A DNA stretch of 64,000 nt, from the NCBI RefSeq assembly GCF_021559775.1, contig NZ_CP056047.1:2170001-2234000 (forward strand). The letters run 5' to 3'. Below, piece by piece: positions 27,401 through 37,060 of this stretch. This DNA is from Gillisella vitis (GTDB lineage: Bacteria; Pseudomonadota; Alphaproteobacteria; Rhizobiales; Rhizobiaceae). Below the pieces are notes generated by a model. It worked only from the letters and a program-made list of their open reading frames with translations. It made no database searches and was not told the origin of the DNA. Positions within the stretch are counted from its first letter, which is position 1. Each line of letters starts with the position of its first letter. The translations under genes and the position numbers were made by a program.

Positions 27401-27769
27401 ATGCTCCTCCCAAAGCAAACTCACATCCCTCTTCGGATATCATGGACCTTTGCGGGCAGGATGGCAATCGGCAGGATTGACGCGCCTTGCAGCAAAAACC
27501 GGTGGTCCGGTTCCATCCTATGCTCGAAAAAAGCCCGAGAAAGCTTGCATCCACGGCACTTTCATACTATAGCGCCCCCGTCCGCGCAGACACCCTTGGA
27601 GGCAATGCGGATGAAATTGTGACGGCTGCTATATGTTTCCTTCAATCCTGAACGGTTGGTAGTGAAATGATGCGGCAGATTTAAAAACCGGCACCGTTTC
27701 CAGTTTCATGCCCGGATGATGTCAAGAAAAACCGGCTGAAACTCTCCAGTAACATCGAAAGGAAATGCC
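27401..27769. other. Divergent intergenic region, regulator and rplY
   Basis: This 369-base region holds the promoters of the AcoR-like regulator (leftward) and rplY (rightward). A short dyad AACCGG-TGGT-CCGGTT lies near 27497-27512. There is no gene with a ribosome site. Confidence 0.4.
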
Positions 27770-28372
27770 ATGAGCCACGCATCTTACGAGCTCAAGGCCG
27801 AAACGCGCGAACGGGTTGGTAAGGGGTCCTCCCGTGAACTTCGCCGCAACGGTCTCATTCCCGCTGTCATCTATGGTGACAAGCAGGCTCCTATTGCCAT
27901 CACCCTGAACACCAATGAAGTCACCAAGCGTATTCACGCTGGCGGTTTCATGACCACGGTGGCGACCATTGAAGTCAACGGCGAAAAGATCCGCGTCCTG
28001 CCCAAGGACTACCAGCTGGATCCAGTCCGCGACTTCACCATGCATATCGACTTCCTGCGCGTTTCGGCAAACAGCCAGGTCACGGTTGCCGTGCCTGTCC
28101 GTTTCGTCAATGAAGACAAGTCCGCCGTCAAGACCGGCGCCGTCCTCAACATCGTGCGCCACGACGTCGAGTTGCAGGTTCCGGCCAATAACATTCCAGA
28201 AGCCCTCACCTTCGATCTGGAAGGCCTGAAGATCGGCGACAGCGTGCATATCTCTGCCGTCAAGCTGCCTGCTGGCGTGACCCCTGTGATCACCGACCGC
28301 GACTTCACGATTGCAACTCTCGTCGCTCCAGACGTTGACGTTGCCGACGAAGAAGAAGCAACCGAAGAATAA
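27770..28372 (+). CDS. rplY: 50S ribosomal protein L25/general stress protein Ctc
   Basis: The 200-residue protein is the long L25 form: an N-terminal 5S rRNA-binding domain ([20 protein letters not shown], then IPAVIYG) and a C-terminal TL5/Ctc domain with [19 protein letters not shown] and an acidic tail rich in Asp and Glu. It binds 5S rRNA in the large subunit's central protuberance. GAAAGGAA lies ahead of the ATG, and a strong terminator follows 28 bases after the stop. In related genomes it usually sits next to pth; here about 3.7 kb separates them. Confidence 0.96.
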   Translation: MSHASYELKAETRERVGKGSSRELRRNGLIPAVIYGDKQAPIAITLNTNEVTKRIHAGGFMTTVATIEVNGEKIRVLPKDYQLDPVRDFTMHIDFLRVSANSQVTVAVPVRFVNEDKSAVKTGAVLNIVRHDVELQVPANNIPEALTFDLEGLKIGDSVHISAVKLPAGVTPVITDRDFTIATLVAPDVDVADEEEATEE

Positions 28373-28400
28373 TTGCTCCATTCCGTTGGAGCGATCGATA

Positions 28401-28429
28401 AACCCGCCCCTTACCGGGCGGGTTTTTTT
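28401..28429 (+). terminator. Rho-independent terminator of rplY
   Basis: AACCCGCCC (28401-28409) pairs with GGGCGGGTT (28416-28424), followed by a run of T through 28429. Confidence 0.93.
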
Positions 28430-28757
28430 GTGCCTTCAGATATCCGGTTCATGATAAAACTTTACGGCAAAAGCTATGACATCGGCACGGCCCATCGAAC
28501 CGTGTTCTTTTCGTCCATAGCGGGTAGCATTGCACGAAAGTCGCAAATAACTTTGCGTAAAGTTGCAAATCTCCTTTACGACTTCAGTCATCGTTAACGT
28601 ATCGCATGGAATCCTGCCCCCAAATAAGAGAAGAACCAGGGGCCGTGGGGTTGTATTGTTTCATCCCTATTCATTTTTCAGCACCGCTCACCAAATACGA
28701 TGGAAAAATGTTTAATATTACATCTATTGGTTGCTATCTAAGTTTGCACACTGTCGG
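28430..28757. other. Intergenic region before the GGDEF-EAL gene
   Basis: The 328 bases after the rplY terminator are markedly AT-rich near 28660-28740 and should contain the promoter of the c-di-GMP gene. No small gene with a ribosome site, repeat or attachment-site-like sequence stands out. Confidence 0.4.
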
Positions 28758-31169
28758 ATGCGATCCATGACCCGGTCCGTGGAACAGCGTTTCCTTGCGC
28801 TGGTGGCTGGAACAGTGTTTGTCTGCGTTGTGCCGCTGTTTCTGCTGTTTCTGTGGCTGTCGTCACAACGGGCCGAAACCGATCAGCAAAATAGTATAGC
28901 TGTCCTGTTGGCTGCCAATGCCCAGGCACTCGCCAAGCCACTTTGGGATTTCGATGCTGAGAGTGTACGCCAGATCAGTGCAGCGCTGGTCTCCGGTGGC
29001 GAGGTCATCAGGGTCGAGGTTTCCGACCCGACCGGCAATATCCACATTGACATGCCGCAAACATTTGTCCCGGCAAAGACATTTTCCTCCCTATCGCAAA
29101 CCATCATCTACCAGCATCAGGACGGACCGAAAACCGTTGGCACCATTACGCTTTCCTTTCAAAAGCATGGCCTGTTTGCCAGCATTCGCCGGACCGAAGG
29201 CGTGTTTATCGCCATCTTCATCCTGTCCATGCTGGTGGTGATTCTGGCCGCCATCGTCGGCAACCGGATGATGGTCATGAGACCGCTGACGCAGCTGACC
29301 GCCGCCATCGAAGCCACGCGACGTCTGGGTTCGCGACGTTCGGTCGACTGGCATTCAAACGATGAAATGGGCCGGCTGGCGCAGAGCTTCAACGCCATGC
29401 AATCAAAGCTTCAGCAGGAAGAAATTGAGCTAAAACAGGCGCACCGGCTGGCAACCGACATCTACCATGCGACGCCCGCCATGCTATTTTCTGTCGATGC
29501 CGATGACCGGATTACCGGCATCAGCGACTACTGGACATCGGTGACAGGCTATCACCGCGAAGATATCATCGGTCTCAGTTTTGAAAGCCTGATCACAATT
29601 GAGGCCCGTCAGGCCTACCGCCAAGTCAAACAGAATGGTGAGGCTGGCCTGCAACAGCAATATACCACCAAATTCGTCTGTGCCGATGGACGGATCATGG
29701 ATGTCCTGGTCGTCGAATCCGGCAATGCCACACCGATGGCGCAGTCCAACCTTTCGCTGAGCGTCATGACTGACATCACCGCCCTCAAACAATCGGAGGC
29801 ACGCAACCGGCGCCAGGCAATGACCGATCATCTGACCGGGCTTCTCAACCGTCAGGGTTTCGAGAACGAACTGGATGTGCAGATCGAAGCAACCGACCGC
29901 CAGGGCGGTTCCCTTGCCTGCCTGTTCGTCGATCTCGACCGGTTCAAATGGATCAATGACAATCTCGGCCATCATGCCGGCGACACGACCCTGAAAATTC
30001 TGGTGGACATGATCGTCCACCTGTTGCCGGAAAACTCGGTGGCCGCCCGCATCGGCGGAGACGAATTCGCCATCCTGCTGCGTGCCAACGATTGCGAAAC
30101 AGCCGCCCGCGCCGTGGCCAACGATATTTGCGGGATTTTTGAAACTCCCTTCATCGTCAAGGGGACCGCCACAAGGCTGAGCGCCAGCATCGGCATCGCG
30201 CTGTATCCGCAACACGCCGAGACAGCCACGGAACTGCTGCAAAAAGCCGACATGGCCATGTATAATCGCAAGCGCGACGGAAAGAACGGTTTCCAGATCT
30301 TCGACGATAGCATTGGCAATACCACCCGCCGGCGCGCTGAGATCGAGCAGATGATAGAACAAGCATTGAGCAACGACTGGCTCGATGCCTTCTTGCAACC
30401 AATCATCGACCTGCAAAGCGGCAAGACGGTCGGCTACGAGGCCTTGATGCGCCTGCGCCACCCCGTCCACGGCATCATGGCGCCGACCGAAATCATCAGT
30501 CTGGCCGAGGAAACCGGTACCATTCACGATATCGGCAAGCAGGTTTTCGATAAGGCTCTCGATCACTTCACCCGGCTTTCCGCCCTCAGTGGCGACACCA
30601 CCTCCTATCTGGCGCTGAATGTCTCGCCAACGCAGATCGATGCCAGCCTGCTGGTCTGGCTGGCCAGCGCGGTGCATCTTTTCAACATCGACCCATCGCG
30701 GATCATCATCGAGATCACCGAAGCGACGTTGCTGCACGACAGCCCACATATCCAGACCGTCCTCCAAAAAATCGGCGATTTTGGCTGCCGCATTGCGCTG
30801 GACGATTTCGGCACCGGATATTCCTCGCTCAGCTATCTCAGCCGCTTCCCGGTCAATATCATCAAGATCGACCAGTCCTTCATCCGCTCCATGACCGGCG
30901 ATACCCTGGATCTGCGCGAGCGCAGCCGCATGTTGATCGAAGGCATTGCCGCGATCTCGCACAAGATGAAATGCACCGTGGTGGCCGAGGGCATCGAGAC
31001 CAAGGAACAATGGCGGGCGCTACAGGCAATCGGTGTGGATTACGGCCAGGGCTATCTGTTCGACCGGCCATTGTCCTTCGAAGATCTGCAAGCCCGGTTC
31101 GGAGACAATAGCGCGACACCGCCGAAATCCACGCCCATTGCCAGGATTGGACATCGGACAACGGCTTAG
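28758..31169 (+). CDS. Membrane GGDEF-EAL c-di-GMP enzyme with periplasmic, HAMP and PAS domains
   Basis: The roughly 803-residue protein has a membrane segment near residues 15-35, a periplasmic domain of about 110 residues, a second segment (about 147-170), HAMP, a PAS domain (about 230-345), GGDEF (about 355-520) and EAL (about 535-790). GGDEF is intact at 433-437 (RIGGDEFAILL), but the RxxD product-inhibition site is absent (PENSVAAR precedes it). The EAL half keeps YEALMRL, NVSPTQI, EITEATL, DDFGTGYSS and VVAEGIE, so both cyclase and phosphodiesterase activity are possible. Starts at 28731 (TTG), 28758 and 28767 are possible. A periplasmic binding protein gene follows, suggesting a sensing partner. 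Confidence 0.92.
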   Translation: MRSMTRSVEQRFLALVAGTVFVCVVPLFLLFLWLSSQRAETDQQNSIAVLLAANAQALAKPLWDFDAESVRQISAALVSGGEVIRVEVSDPTGNIHIDMPQTFVPAKTFSSLSQTIIYQHQDGPKTVGTITLSFQKHGLFASIRRTEGVFIAIFILSMLVVILAAIVGNRMMVMRPLTQLTAAIEATRRLGSRRSVDWHSNDEMGRLAQSFNAMQSKLQQEEIELKQAHRLATDIYHATPAMLFSVDADDRITGISDYWTSVTGYHREDIIGLSFESLITIEARQAYRQVKQNGEAGLQQQYTTKFVCADGRIMDVLVVESGNATPMAQSNLSLSVMTDITALKQSEARNRRQAMTDHLTGLLNRQGFENELDVQIEATDRQGGSLACLFVDLDRFKWINDNLGHHAGDTTLKILVDMIVHLLPENSVAARIGGDEFAILLRANDCETAARAVANDICGIFETPFIVKGTATRLSASIGIALYPQHAETATELLQKADMAMYNRKRDGKNGFQIFDDSIGNTTRRRAEIEQMIEQALSNDWLDAFLQPIIDLQSGKTVGYEALMRLRHPVHGIMAPTEIISLAEETGTIHDIGKQVFDKALDHFTRLSALSGDTTSYLALNVSPTQIDASLLVWLASAVHLFNIDPSRIIIEITEATLLHDSPHIQTVLQKIGDFGCRIALDDFGTGYSSLSYLSRFPVNIIKIDQSFIRSMTGDTLDLRERSRMLIEGIAAISHKMKCTVVAEGIETKEQWRALQAIGVDYGQGYLFDRPLSFEDLQARFGDNSATPPKSTPIARIGHRTTA

Positions 31170-31237
31170 GACGAGACAACCCAGGCTGCCATTTCAGCAG
31201 GACAAGCACAACCAAACACAACGTGAGGAGGCCGAAG

Positions 31238-31978
31238 ATGGGCTGTCGAAGAAGTGCATTCCGCCTTGCCGTCCTGTCCTCCATGGTGTTCATGACCGCC
31301 ACAGCCATGGCGCAAGACAGCATCGTCTTTACCACGGAAGATTACCCACCTTACAATTTCAGGGAAAACGGGGTGGACAAGGGCGTCGGCTACGAACAGG
31401 TTGAAATGATTATGAAGGGTCTGTCGATCCCTTATACCATCGAGATGATGCCCTGGGCCCGCGCCATCGCGATGGCCGAAACCGAACCGATGACCTGCGT
31501 GTTTACCGCAGCCCATATCCCTGAGCGCGAAGGCCGCTTCAAATGGGTCGAGCCGCTGGCCATCGATCGCAATATCATCATGAGCCGCAAGGGCTCTGGC
31601 ATTCAGGTGCACAATGTCGAAGAAGCCCGCAAATATATTGTCGGCACCCAGCGCGACGACTACACTCAGGCCCTTCTGGAACGGCATGATTTTCCCAGAA
31701 TCGACCTCGCCGCCAACCTCGATCTGACCATCAAGAAGCTGGAAAGCGGCCGGATCGACCTCATGCCGGTCTCGGAAAAATTCTATCACAAGCTGGTGGA
31801 CGAAGGGCATCCTCTGGAACAGCAATTCGTGCTGACCGAGCAGAAATTCGCCATTGCCTGCAATAAATCCATGCCTGATGCCCTGATGGCGCGGATGCAG
31901 GACGCGCTCGATCGTCTGATTGCCGACGGCACGCAAGCCAGGCTTTCGCGAGAATATGGCCTGTTGCAGCCTCAATAG
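31238..31978 (+). CDS. Periplasmic solute-binding protein, family 3 (no permease nearby)
   Basis: The 246-residue protein has a signal peptide (MGCRRSAFRLAVLSSMVF, cleavage after TAMA) and the family-3 binding fold: FTTEDYPPYNFRENG, GVGYEQVEMIMKGL, then MMPWARAIAMAETEPMTCVF, the pattern of amino-acid-type receptors. AGGAGG (31226-31231) selects the ATG at 31238 over a GTG at 31223. No ABC permease or ATPase is near. It begins 68 bases after the GGDEF-EAL gene, so the pair resembles the NspS-MbaA sensing system of Vibrio, where a binding protein signals to a membrane c-di-GMP enzyme. The ligand is unknown. Confidence 0.88.
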   Translation: MGCRRSAFRLAVLSSMVFMTATAMAQDSIVFTTEDYPPYNFRENGVDKGVGYEQVEMIMKGLSIPYTIEMMPWARAIAMAETEPMTCVFTAAHIPEREGRFKWVEPLAIDRNIIMSRKGSGIQVHNVEEARKYIVGTQRDDYTQALLERHDFPRIDLAANLDLTIKKLESGRIDLMPVSEKFYHKLVDEGHPLEQQFVLTEQKFAIACNKSMPDALMARMQDALDRLIADGTQARLSREYGLLQPQ

Positions 31979-32055
31979 CACGCGCAATCGGGGTTGACAT
32001 GGCCCGCATTTCGCTGTCGTGAAGACCAACCGAAATACCGTTCGTGGAAAATGCG

Positions 32056-32769
32056 ATGATCGTTCTTGCAGGGCTTGGCAATCCCGGCTCCCAATATGCC
32101 GGCAACCGCCACAATATCGGCTTCATGGCGCTGGACGCCATCCATCGCCGCCACAGCTTTTCGCCCTGGTCGAAGAAATTCAAGGCCGAGATTGCCGATG
32201 GCACTCTGGCGGGCGAAAAAGTGCTGCTGATCAAGCCGCAGACCTTCATGAACCTGTCAGGCGAATCGGTCGGCGAGGCGCTGCGCTTCTACAAGCTTGG
32301 ACCGGAACAGCTGGTGGCGATCTATGATGAGCTGGATCTTCTACCCGGCAAGGCCCGCATCAAGCTGGGCGGCGGCCATGGCGGTCATAATGGCATCAAG
32401 TCGCTGGATGCCCATTGCGGCCTGAACTACCGCCGCCTGCGGCTCGGTATCGGCCATCCCGGCGATAAATCTCGGGTCCAGGCGCATGTGCTGGGCGATT
32501 TCGGCAAGCTCGACGCCGAATGGCTGGATCCTCTGCTGGAAACGCTGGCCGAAAACGCCGACATGCTAGTGCGCGGTGAAGACAGCCAGTTGATGAACAA
32601 ACTGGCGCTTGCGACAGGGACGAAAGCGGACGAGGAAAAGCCCAAGCCCGCCAAACCGGCCAAATCCCACATTCATCAGGCCCGCAACGGGATACAGCCG
32701 AAAAAGCTTCCGGAAACCGGGCCGATGGCTGAGATGTTGAAGAAGATGTTTGGGCCGAAGAAGGATTAG
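32056..32769 (+). CDS. pth: Peptidyl-tRNA hydrolase
   Basis: The 237-residue protein has [18 protein letters not shown] with catalytic His19, [14 protein letters not shown], and the signature [17 protein letters not shown]. It cleaves peptidyl-tRNA released from stalled ribosomes. The C-terminus after about residue 190 is a Lys/Pro-rich extension not present in the E. coli enzyme. I chose the ATG at 32056 ([11 protein letters not shown]); a GTG at 32044 is four codons upstream. The gene is followed 3 bases later by the YcxB-like gene. Confidence 0.96.
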   Translation: MIVLAGLGNPGSQYAGNRHNIGFMALDAIHRRHSFSPWSKKFKAEIADGTLAGEKVLLIKPQTFMNLSGESVGEALRFYKLGPEQLVAIYDELDLLPGKARIKLGGGHGGHNGIKSLDAHCGLNYRRLRLGIGHPGDKSRVQAHVLGDFGKLDAEWLDPLLETLAENADMLVRGEDSQLMNKLALATGTKADEEKPKPAKPAKSHIHQARNGIQPKKLPETGPMAEMLKKMFGPKKD

Positions 32770-32772
32770 GCA

Positions 32773-33336
32773 ATGTCTGTTCAGGAGCAGGTAGACTGGG
32801 ATATTTTCGATACTCTGACAGTCGACTGTCAGTTGACGGAAAGGGAAGTCACCGCAGGCAACAAGCTGAACTGGAAAAGCAAGTTTAAATTCAAAAAACT
32901 CTCAATATTTTACGTCTGCTATGTCGCCTTGATTTACATCCTGATGTTTTTGATTGATGCCAAACCAACATATTTCGATCTTTTTATGGTAGCGGCAGCA
33001 ATTTTGGGGATCATAATTCTGGTATTATGCATCGTTCGGTTCACGTCCCAAAGGAGAGCAAAAGCCTATTTTCGGGCGACGCCGTCTTCCCGCCGCCCTG
33101 CCAAAGTGGGCTGGGACGCCAAAGGATTTTACAGCGCCAATGCAACAAGCCGGATTTTCCACGCTTGGAGCGATTTCATGTACTGGACCGAAGACACCGT
33201 AGTCCTGGTGCTGCTCTTTGCTGGGCCGCTGATGATCCCATTGCCCAAAAGCGCCCTGACAGATCGGCAATTGGAGGAACTAAAGGGCCACATTCAGACC
33301 GCCAAATTACCGAAAGCCAAACTGTTCCCCATTTGA
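32773..33336 (+). CDS. YcxB-like small membrane protein
   Basis: The 187-residue protein has a polar N-terminus, two hydrophobic segments (about residues 44-61 and 68-90) and a C-terminal soluble part with VGWDAKGFYSANATSRIFHA and WSDFMYWTEDTVVLVLL, which resembles the YcxB-like domain. Function is unknown. It starts 3 bases after pth and is probably co-transcribed, but its first half is clearly more AT-rich than pth, suggesting a later arrival in the operon. The GNAT gene follows 14 bases later. Confidence 0.7.
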   Translation: MSVQEQVDWDIFDTLTVDCQLTEREVTAGNKLNWKSKFKFKKLSIFYVCYVALIYILMFLIDAKPTYFDLFMVAAAILGIIILVLCIVRFTSQRRAKAYFRATPSSRRPAKVGWDAKGFYSANATSRIFHAWSDFMYWTEDTVVLVLLFAGPLMIPLPKSALTDRQLEELKGHIQTAKLPKAKLFPI

Positions 33337-33350
33337 GATAGAGATATCCC

Positions 33351-33800
33351 TTGTCTGAAACCGTAGTCATTCGCCCCGCAACGTTCGATGATCTGGAGGC
33401 CTTGCTGGCACTCTACAAGGACTTAAGCAGCAACAACGATTTTACCAACGTTGAACGGGTGCATAACACCTATGCAGCGATTCTCTCCCACCCTGGCCTG
33501 ACAATTTTCGTTGCTCTCGACCGAGAAAGACCCGTAGCAACGGCTAGTTTGCTGATAACCCCCAACCTGACGCGCGGTTGCCGACCTTATGCTCTGATCG
33601 AGAATGTCGTCAGCGCTGCGACGCATAGAGGCCAGGGCTATGGCCGAGCGGTCGTTCTCCATGCCATCGATGCCGCCTGGAATGCTGACTGCTACAAAGT
33701 CATGCTGCTGACAGGCAGCACACGTCCCGAAATCCACCACTTCTACGAAACCTGCGGCTTTGTCCAGAACAAGACCGGCTATCAGATCCGCCGCACGTGA
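33351..33800 (+). CDS. GNAT family N-acetyltransferase
   Basis: The 149-residue protein is a compact GNAT domain: an N-terminal VIRPATFDDLEALLALY, the acetyl-CoA loop ATHRGQGYGRAVVLHAI (R-G-Q-G-Y-G, about residues 92-108) and the late HHFYETCGFVQN element. It should transfer acetyl from acetyl-CoA to an amine; the substrate is unknown. The start is a TTG at 33351 after GAGATAGAGA. It is the last gene of the pth-YcxB-GNAT run and converges with clpS, leaving only 3 bases between. Confidence 0.87.
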   Translation: MSETVVIRPATFDDLEALLALYKDLSSNNDFTNVERVHNTYAAILSHPGLTIFVALDRERPVATASLLITPNLTRGCRPYALIENVVSAATHRGQGYGRAVVLHAIDAAWNADCYKVMLLTGSTRPEIHHFYETCGFVQNKTGYQIRRT

Positions 33801-33803
33801 AGC

Positions 33804-34115
33804 CTATTCCTCCGGCTCAATCGTAAAGAGCAGCGGAAAGCCTGCTTCCTTGGCCAGATCATTGGCCTCGGTGGATTTGGTTTCGGCGATATCCCTGGTG
33901 CAAACCACCACCACCGCTGAACCAAAGCGGTGAGCGGTCATCATCACCCGGTTACCGGTTTCCTCACTCATCCGAAACACGGCTTTCAGCACGATGGTCA
34001 CGAATTCGCGCGGGGTGTAATCATCATTGGTCAGGATGACCTTGTAGAGCCTGGGCTGCTCCAGCTTTGGCCGGGTTTTGACCTTTGGCTGCCCGACAAT
34101 GACTTTTTGAGGCAT
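33804..34115 (-). CDS. clpS: ATP-dependent Clp protease adaptor ClpS
   Basis: The 103-residue protein has the ClpS core: ILTNDDYTPREFVTIVLKAV with Asn30, Asp31 and Asp32 of the N-degron pocket, and TAHRFGSAVV with His62. ClpS delivers N-end-rule substrates to ClpAP. Rhizobia often have two clpS genes, one beside clpA; this copy is not beside clpA in the window, so it may be the second paralogue. It is a single gene, convergent with the GNAT gene and divergent from ychF. Confidence 0.92.
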   Translation of the reverse strand: MPQKVIVGQPKVKTRPKLEQPRLYKVILTNDDYTPREFVTIVLKAVFRMSEETGNRVMMTAHRFGSAVVVVCTRDIAETKSTEANDLAKEAGFPLLFTIEPEE

Positions 34116-34269
34116 TGGCTACTCCCATCGGCACACGCTCGCGTTACCATAATGCGAACCGCTCCCGGCTTCAAGCAATTGGCGCCAAGAAGCGGCAAAG
34201 CCTTGACCGGGCCGCTCCATTCCCCCATAGGCAAGGCAACAAAACCTTTACTGAGCACGGAAAACACCC

Positions 34270-35373
34270 ATGGGCTTCAAATGCGGTATCGTGGGACTGC
34301 CGAATGTCGGCAAGTCCACCCTTTTCAACGCGCTGACCAGGACGGCTGCGGCCCAGGCGGCCAACTATCCGTTCTGCACCATCGAGCCGAATACCGGCGA
34401 AGTGGCCGTGCCCGATCCGCGCATGCAGACGCTGGCCACCGTTGCGGGCTCGAAGGAAATCATCCCGACCCGGATTTCCTTCGTGGACATTGCCGGTCTG
34501 GTGCGTGGCGCTTCCAAGGGTGAAGGCCTGGGCAACAAGTTTCTTGCCAATATCCGTGAAGTCGATGCCGTCGTGCATGTGCTGCGCTGCTTCGAAGATG
34601 ACGACATCACCCATGTCGAAGGCCGGATCGATCCAGTTGGCGACGCCGAAACCATCGAAACAGAGCTGATGCTGGCCGATCTGGAAAGCCTGGAGCGCCG
34701 CACCGAGCAGACCCGCAAGCGCGCGGCCTCCAAGGACAAGGAATCGATGACGCTTCTGCCTGTCATGGATGGTGCGCTGAAGCTGTTGCAAGAGGGCAAG
34801 CCCGCCCGCCTGCTGTTGGCAAGCCTTGATGCCGAGGAACGCGAGGTGCTGAAAAGCCTGAACCTGCTGACCTCCCATCCGGTCCTCTACGTCTGCAATG
34901 TCGCCGAAGCCGATGCCGTAACCGGCAATGCCCATACCAAAGCCGTCGAGGAAATGGCCAAGGCACAAGGGGCGGAAACCGTAATCATTTCAGCGGCCAT
35001 CGAAGCCGAAGTGGCGCAATTGCCAGACGAGGAAGCGGTCGAATTTCTGTCGGCACTCGGGCTGGAAGAAGCAGGTCTCGACCGGCTGATCCGCGCTGGC
35101 TATCACCTGCTCGACCTGATCACCTATTTCACCGTCGGCCCCAAGGAAACCCGCGCCTGGACCATTCCGCGCGGCACCAAGGCACCCGCCGCAGCTGGTG
35201 TTATCCACACGGATTTCGAACGCGGCTTCATCCGCGCCTTCACCATCGCCTATGACGATTACATCACCTACAAGGGTGAAGTCGGCGCCAAGGAAGCAGG
35301 CAAGGGCCGTGACGAAGGCAAGGAATATGTCGTGCATGACGGCGACGTCATCCACTTCCGCTTCAACACCTGA
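34270..35373 (+). CDS. ychF: Redox-regulated ATPase/GTPase YchF (Obg-like)
   Basis: The 367-residue protein has G1 ([14 protein letters not shown]), G3 ([19 protein letters not shown]) and a C-terminal TGS domain (from about residue 280, with [17 protein letters not shown] and [13 protein letters not shown]). YchF hydrolyses ATP rather than GTP and binds ribosomes; it influences stress responses. Length is as in the family. An ATG follows GGAAAACACCC. A strong terminator lies 32 bases after the stop. Confidence 0.96.
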   Translation: MGFKCGIVGLPNVGKSTLFNALTRTAAAQAANYPFCTIEPNTGEVAVPDPRMQTLATVAGSKEIIPTRISFVDIAGLVRGASKGEGLGNKFLANIREVDAVVHVLRCFEDDDITHVEGRIDPVGDAETIETELMLADLESLERRTEQTRKRAASKDKESMTLLPVMDGALKLLQEGKPARLLLASLDAEEREVLKSLNLLTSHPVLYVCNVAEADAVTGNAHTKAVEEMAKAQGAETVIISAAIEAEVAQLPDEEAVEFLSALGLEEAGLDRLIRAGYHLLDLITYFTVGPKETRAWTIPRGTKAPAAAGVIHTDFERGFIRAFTIAYDDYITYKGEVGAKEAGKGRDEGKEYVVHDGDVIHFRFNT

Positions 35374-35404
35374 TCCATATTGCGACGGTCTAACAATCAA
35401 TCAC

Positions 35405-35443
35405 AAGCGGGACGCTCATTCAAAAGCATCCCGCTTTTATTTT
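35405..35443 (+). terminator. Rho-independent terminator of ychF
   Basis: AAGCGGGACGCT (35405-35416) pairs with AGCATCCCGCTT (35425-35436) apart from one C-A mismatch, followed by TTATTTT. Confidence 0.88.
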
Positions 35444-35527
35444 GCCCTTTAAAACGGTAGCCAACTGGGCAATATCAACCTGTTGGAGCGGTGTGGGTTA
35501 CCGCCTCCTGCCATGAGGGGAGTGACT

Positions 35528-37012
35528 ATGCGTTCGATATCCGTGCCTGTATTGTTTCTATCCGCTGTCCTGATGCATGGGCAGGCAAACGCCGCTGATA
35601 TTACCTCGAAAGGTGCCAAGGACCTCAAGCAGCAGCTTTTGTCCACCCTGCCAGACGGCATGGTCAAGGACGCGAGCGCCATGACTGTGCGGGCGCGCAA
35701 CAGCGCCTATGAGGTCCGGGTCAATACCATTGCGCTGTTCGGACTGGAGGCGATCAAGTTCACCAAGGCCGTGGGTCTCAACCCTATCGTCTCCCTCATT
35801 CGTCCGCTGGACGGTGGCCTTTGGCAATTCGACCAGGCAGGCGGGATCGATGTCAAAGGGCAGACCACGGAGAAAGGCACCAAGACCAACTTTCTCTTTT
35901 CGGTCGATTCCTACAGCATGACGGGGATCTACGATCCGACCATCACCTATCTACAGTCCGGCACCTACAAGGCCGAGGACATGCGGCTGCGATTGCAGAC
36001 GGGTGACAGTTCGACGGACATACGCCTGGGCACGGTCAATTCCACAGTCCAGGGGACGAAGGACGATGATAAGACGATCACTGTTGCCAGCAGTGGCACC
36101 TTTACCAACCTCGTTGAAACCATCAGGGCTTCGAAAGCGGACCCTGCCGGTTTCCGCGCCGGTTCAGGCGAAAGCTCCGTGAAAATCGAAGGCGTTGCCT
36201 TCCAGCCGCTTCAGAAAATGATCGCTATCCTGGTCAAGAACTGGGACAAGCCACCAATGGATGAGGCTGAAAAGCGCATATTGATCCAGTTGTTCCGCTC
36301 GAATTTTCCCCTTTTCAAAACCATGTCCCAGACCGTTGTCTATCACGACATGCAGGTCGAGACCCCGCAAGGGCCATTCACCGCCAAGCGTTTCGGCATA
36401 GAGACAATGATCGACGGTATCAGTAATGGCGCCAGATTCGGCTTCGGCCTGGATCTCGTCGAGCCGCGGATGGTAGCGGGTCTTGTGCCGGCGGCCTATG
36501 TGCCGCTCATTCCCCAGACCTCGACGATCAAGGTGACGGTACCCACCGTCAACGCGGCGGATGGCATCAATTACCTGATGGACAATGTCGATTACGATCC
36601 CGCCCAGCCGCTGACACCGCCGCAAAAGAGCGAAATCAGCCGTCGCTTCTTTCCCGATGGCATCGCCACCATTGCCTATGACGGCACCCGCCTGACATCT
36701 TCCCTCTATGATGTAACAATCAACGGCAAAACTACGTTTGCCCTGACAGGCAACGACAAACCGCTGGCCGACGTAACCGTAACAGCACGCGATTTCGACA
36801 AGACCATTGCCTATCTCCAGACCAATGCCAAACAAACGCCAGAGCTGGGCCAGACAGCATTTTTCCTGCTGATGGCCAAAGGCTTTGCCCAGACACAGGA
36901 GGATGGCCAATTGCTTTGGCACGTGGAAACGGATCGCACCGGCCAGATCAAGGTCAACGGCAATGCTTTCAGTATTCCGGGCACCGCTCCAGGCACGCCT
37001 CCGGCACCGTAA
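35528..37012 (+). CDS. Exported protein of unknown function
   Basis: The 494-residue protein begins with a signal peptide (MRSISVPVLFLSAVLMHGQ, cleavage after ANA). The mature part is strand-rich with repeated short segments (for example SYSMTGIYDPTITYLQSGTY and VTINGKTTFALTGNDKPL) and no membrane anchor, so it is probably periplasmic or outer-membrane associated. I do not recognise the family. GGGGAG precedes the ATG at 35528; the frame open to 35483 is rejected. It sits between ychF, which has its own terminator, and the MaoC pair, 48 bases downstream. Confidence 0.75.
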   Translation: MRSISVPVLFLSAVLMHGQANAADITSKGAKDLKQQLLSTLPDGMVKDASAMTVRARNSAYEVRVNTIALFGLEAIKFTKAVGLNPIVSLIRPLDGGLWQFDQAGGIDVKGQTTEKGTKTNFLFSVDSYSMTGIYDPTITYLQSGTYKAEDMRLRLQTGDSSTDIRLGTVNSTVQGTKDDDKTITVASSGTFTNLVETIRASKADPAGFRAGSGESSVKIEGVAFQPLQKMIAILVKNWDKPPMDEAEKRILIQLFRSNFPLFKTMSQTVVYHDMQVETPQGPFTAKRFGIETMIDGISNGARFGFGLDLVEPRMVAGLVPAAYVPLIPQTSTIKVTVPTVNAADGINYLMDNVDYDPAQPLTPPQKSEISRRFFPDGIATIAYDGTRLTSSLYDVTINGKTTFALTGNDKPLADVTVTARDFDKTIAYLQTNAKQTPELGQTAFFLLMAKGFAQTQEDGQLLWHVETDRTGQIKVNGNAFSIPGTAPGTPPAP

Positions 37013-37060
37013 TTCTTGTATCTGTGCTATTAGGGTTCGGATACGCCCAGAGAGGATATT

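Noticed and set aside
29484..31010. A 508-codon open frame antisense to the GGDEF-EAL gene
   Set aside because: The plus-strand frame has complete GGDEF and EAL domains; the antisense frame is His/Asp/Gly-rich without a ribosome site or known motif, which is typical of shadows in high-GC DNA.
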